Below, piece after piece: positions 63,326 through 64,000 of a stretch of 64,000 bases of DNA (the stretch's first letter is position 1; each line of letters begins with the position of its first letter). Below the pieces are notes generated by a model, which worked only from the letters and a program-made list of their open reading frames with translations, ran no database searches and was not told the DNA's origin. This DNA comes from Macrostomum hystrix (taxonomy: Eukaryota; Platyhelminthes; Macrostomidae): the NCBI GenBank assembly GCA_950097015.1, contig CATNEN010000038.1, forward strand, positions 31,892,501 through 31,956,500, given 5' to 3'. Made by a program: the position numbers and the translations under genes.

Positions 63326-64000
63326 GTGAGTTTGCACTAGGGGATTTGTGATTACGTGATGCGAGTGGCCAGAACGAATAGTTTAGTTAATCTACTCAAT
63401 ATGAACTAATTGCATGTAGCCTCATAGCATAACCTTAATTTCGAACGTATGTATCTAAGAGACACATTAAAAGTTTTCGCTTTTTTTCAATTCTAATTTT
63501 AACCCTGTAATAAATGACACTTTTCTATAGAGACAAGATAGCTAAATTTGCACACGGTAGGTAAAGAGTTCCTTATTATAGAGAAACAATTGTATATAAC
63601 TTCTATTTTTAAACGGTGTGTATATCAAGGAATAATGACGTCATATGTTTTTTCATATTTACTTTTTTGTTTACTGCCCACACATTATTATGTAAACAAG
63701 CAGGATATTCACTGTCACTACTAATTCAACTGGGTTCAATAAGTGCAAATAAAAAACTTTCGCTTCCTTAATCAACAACGTTTTTTTATTATTTGTTAAA
63801 GCCTAGAAACAAACCGCTGGCATATTTGGTTAAAAAACTGTCAAACAATCCGAAGGGATCGATTTTAAGGACTATTGACAACTTTAACGCACTTGTTAGC
63901 CCAATCTTTTCACACACCTTTTTCTAAATGTGTGTGGTAAGATCGACGTGGTAGTATAATGTGTGGTAATAATGTACCGTATTATTCCTTTATTTCCGCT
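63326..64000. other. UNK intron 2 (partial)
   Basis: AT-rich intron sequence to the window edge, no array or further exon visible. Confidence 0.5.

Overview
This is eukaryotic, almost certainly invertebrate metazoan, nuclear DNA. Genes have GT-AG introns, most intergenic DNA is AT-rich, and coding exons are clearly GC-richer with polyglutamine and polyalanine runs. There is a split set of animal-type genes (NLK, WAPL, RASEF, RhoGDI, Unkempt, TXNDC17, a CNBD2-like gene), a nuclear tRNA-Arg, tRNA-derived SINEs and small DNA transposons. I cannot name the species. The density of tandem repeats would fit a repeat-rich spiralian such as a flatworm, but that is a guess.

Layout: 1-6.2 kb holds transposon debris (a TIR element, a GC-rich solo-LTR candidate, a hAT-type MITE). 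6.2-7.1 kb is TXNDC17 (+). 9.25-12.0 kb is a probable PTB/PID-domain adaptor (-), followed upstream by a CNBD2-like gene (-, 12.9-17.2 kb). 20.4-29.0 kb is Nemo-like kinase (-, seven exons). 29-37.8 kb is repeat arrays plus tRNA-Arg(CCG) at 33 kb. 37.8-44.7 kb is WAPL, the cohesin release factor (-, five exons). 45.9-47.7 kb holds a second copy of the TIR element and a foldback element with a tRNA-Lys-like core. 48.0-48.8 kb is an unrecognised single-pass membrane protein (-). 49.3 kb is an orphan terminal exon (-) followed by a 1.1 kb purine/pyrimidine array. 52.5-56.2 kb is RASEF/Rab45 (+). 58.6-60.0 kb is RhoGDI (-). From 62.3 kb to past the window end is Unkempt (+, partial). The genes belong to unrelated cellular processes and do not form a pathway.

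The striking property is the tandem repeats. Summing the intervals below gives roughly 21-22 kb, about a third of the window. Introns fall into two classes: short ones (79-186 bp) with no repeat, and long ones, almost every one of which carries its own minisatellite with a different unit (14-45 bp). Some arrays run up to a splice site, one is bracketed by a duplicated exon edge, several share a short core word, and two of three RASEF introns are bounded by 8-9 bp direct repeats. Together this suggests a genome where introns are gained and inflated by local duplication and by SINE or transposon insertion. Because many units are multiples of 3 bp, the arrays also produce very long spurious ORFs (up to about 850 codons). 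All gene models were made by eye from conserved motifs and splice phase. Copy numbers are approximate.
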